Shown: in pieces, positions 4,990-5,064 of the stretch
Numbering within the stretch: position 1 is the first letter of the stretch
How the letters are laid out: each line of letters opens with the position of its first letter
Assembly: GCA_012728505.1 (NCBI GenBank)
Contig: JAAYEY010000057.1
Coordinates: forward strand, 1 to 5,064
Reading direction: 5' to 3'
DNA from: Synergistaceae bacterium
Lineage (GTDB): Bacteria; Synergistota; Synergistia; Synergistales; Synergistaceae
Length of the DNA stretch: 5,064 nucleotides
Notes under the pieces: generated by a model
Seen by the model: only the letters and a program-made list of their open reading frames with translations
The model's database searches: none
Told to the model about the DNA's origin: nothing
Program-made: the position numbers and the translations under genes

Positions 4990-5064
4990 CTATAGACCCT
5001 CCGGCAGAGTTACAAGCATTACACCGTTTTGCGTGTCGACCTTGACGATGGTTTCCCCAAGAGC
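4990..5064 (-). CDS. rimM: Ribosome maturation factor RimM, C-terminal end (partial)
   Basis: The last 24 codons and a TAG stop (4990-4992) are in the window; the gene runs off the right edge. The peptide contains ALGETIVKVD, then a short turn, then GVMLVTLPEGL. This resembles the final strands of the RimM PRC-barrel domain, which typically ends in VDL---VELPEGL. RimM binds ribosomal protein S19 and assists 16S rRNA processing and maturation of the 30S head. The call rests on this short match together with its place seven bases upstream of trmD, where rimM normally sits. Confidence 0.85.
   Translation of the reverse strand, partial: ALGETIVKVDTQNGVMLVTLPEGL

Noticed and set aside
1..5064. 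A new mobile element, defence island or CRISPR array
   Set aside because: No transposase, integrase, nuclease, long terminal inverted repeats or regularly spaced repeats were found. The tRNA gene has no visible attachment-site duplication or integrase beside it.

Overview
The window looks like an ordinary chromosomal segment of an anaerobic bacterium of moderate G+C. My best guess is the phylum Synergistetes (Synergistota). The clues are a TrmD fused to a TM1570-like SPOUT methyltransferase, a divergent SLC1-type symporter and a clostridial/synergistete-like glutamate dehydrogenase tail. This assignment is inference; Thermotoga- or Deferribacteres-like lineages also carry the TrmD/TM1570 pairing. 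No mobile element, phage gene, CRISPR array or defence locus was seen.

Layout from left to right. Bases 2-172 hold the last 56 codons of a plus-strand glutamate dehydrogenase, followed by a strong hairpin terminator. Everything after that is on the minus strand. A 2-dehydropantoate 2-reductase family gene (294-1229) has a good candidate promoter. A dicarboxylate/amino acid:cation symporter gene (1386-2639) ends in a clear terminator whose U-tract overlaps that promoter. Next comes an A/T-rich stretch of about 400 bases without a gene, holding a candidate symporter promoter and several short repeats. A tRNA-Leu(GAG) gene (3046-3130) follows, with its own near-consensus promoter and its own terminator. 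The right end is the conserved rimM-trmD-rplS block: the tail of rimM (4990-5064), trmD fused to a second methyltransferase (3729-4982) and rplS (3277-3639), closed by a long terminator.

Functionally, the right half is translation machinery: 16S rRNA maturation (RimM), tRNA G37 methylation (TrmD), ribosomal protein L19 and a leucine tRNA whose G36-G37 pair makes it an expected TrmD substrate. The left half is amino-acid and cofactor metabolism: glutamate oxidation/synthesis, a ketopantoate-reductase-type dehydrogenase and a solute:cation symporter. I see no evidence that the left-half genes form one pathway.

The two points most worth following up are the TrmD-TM1570 fusion with an apparently shortened TrmD C-terminal region, and the symporter, which keeps the SLC1 fold signatures but has lost the arginine that reads acidic side chains and has an altered NMDGT cation motif.
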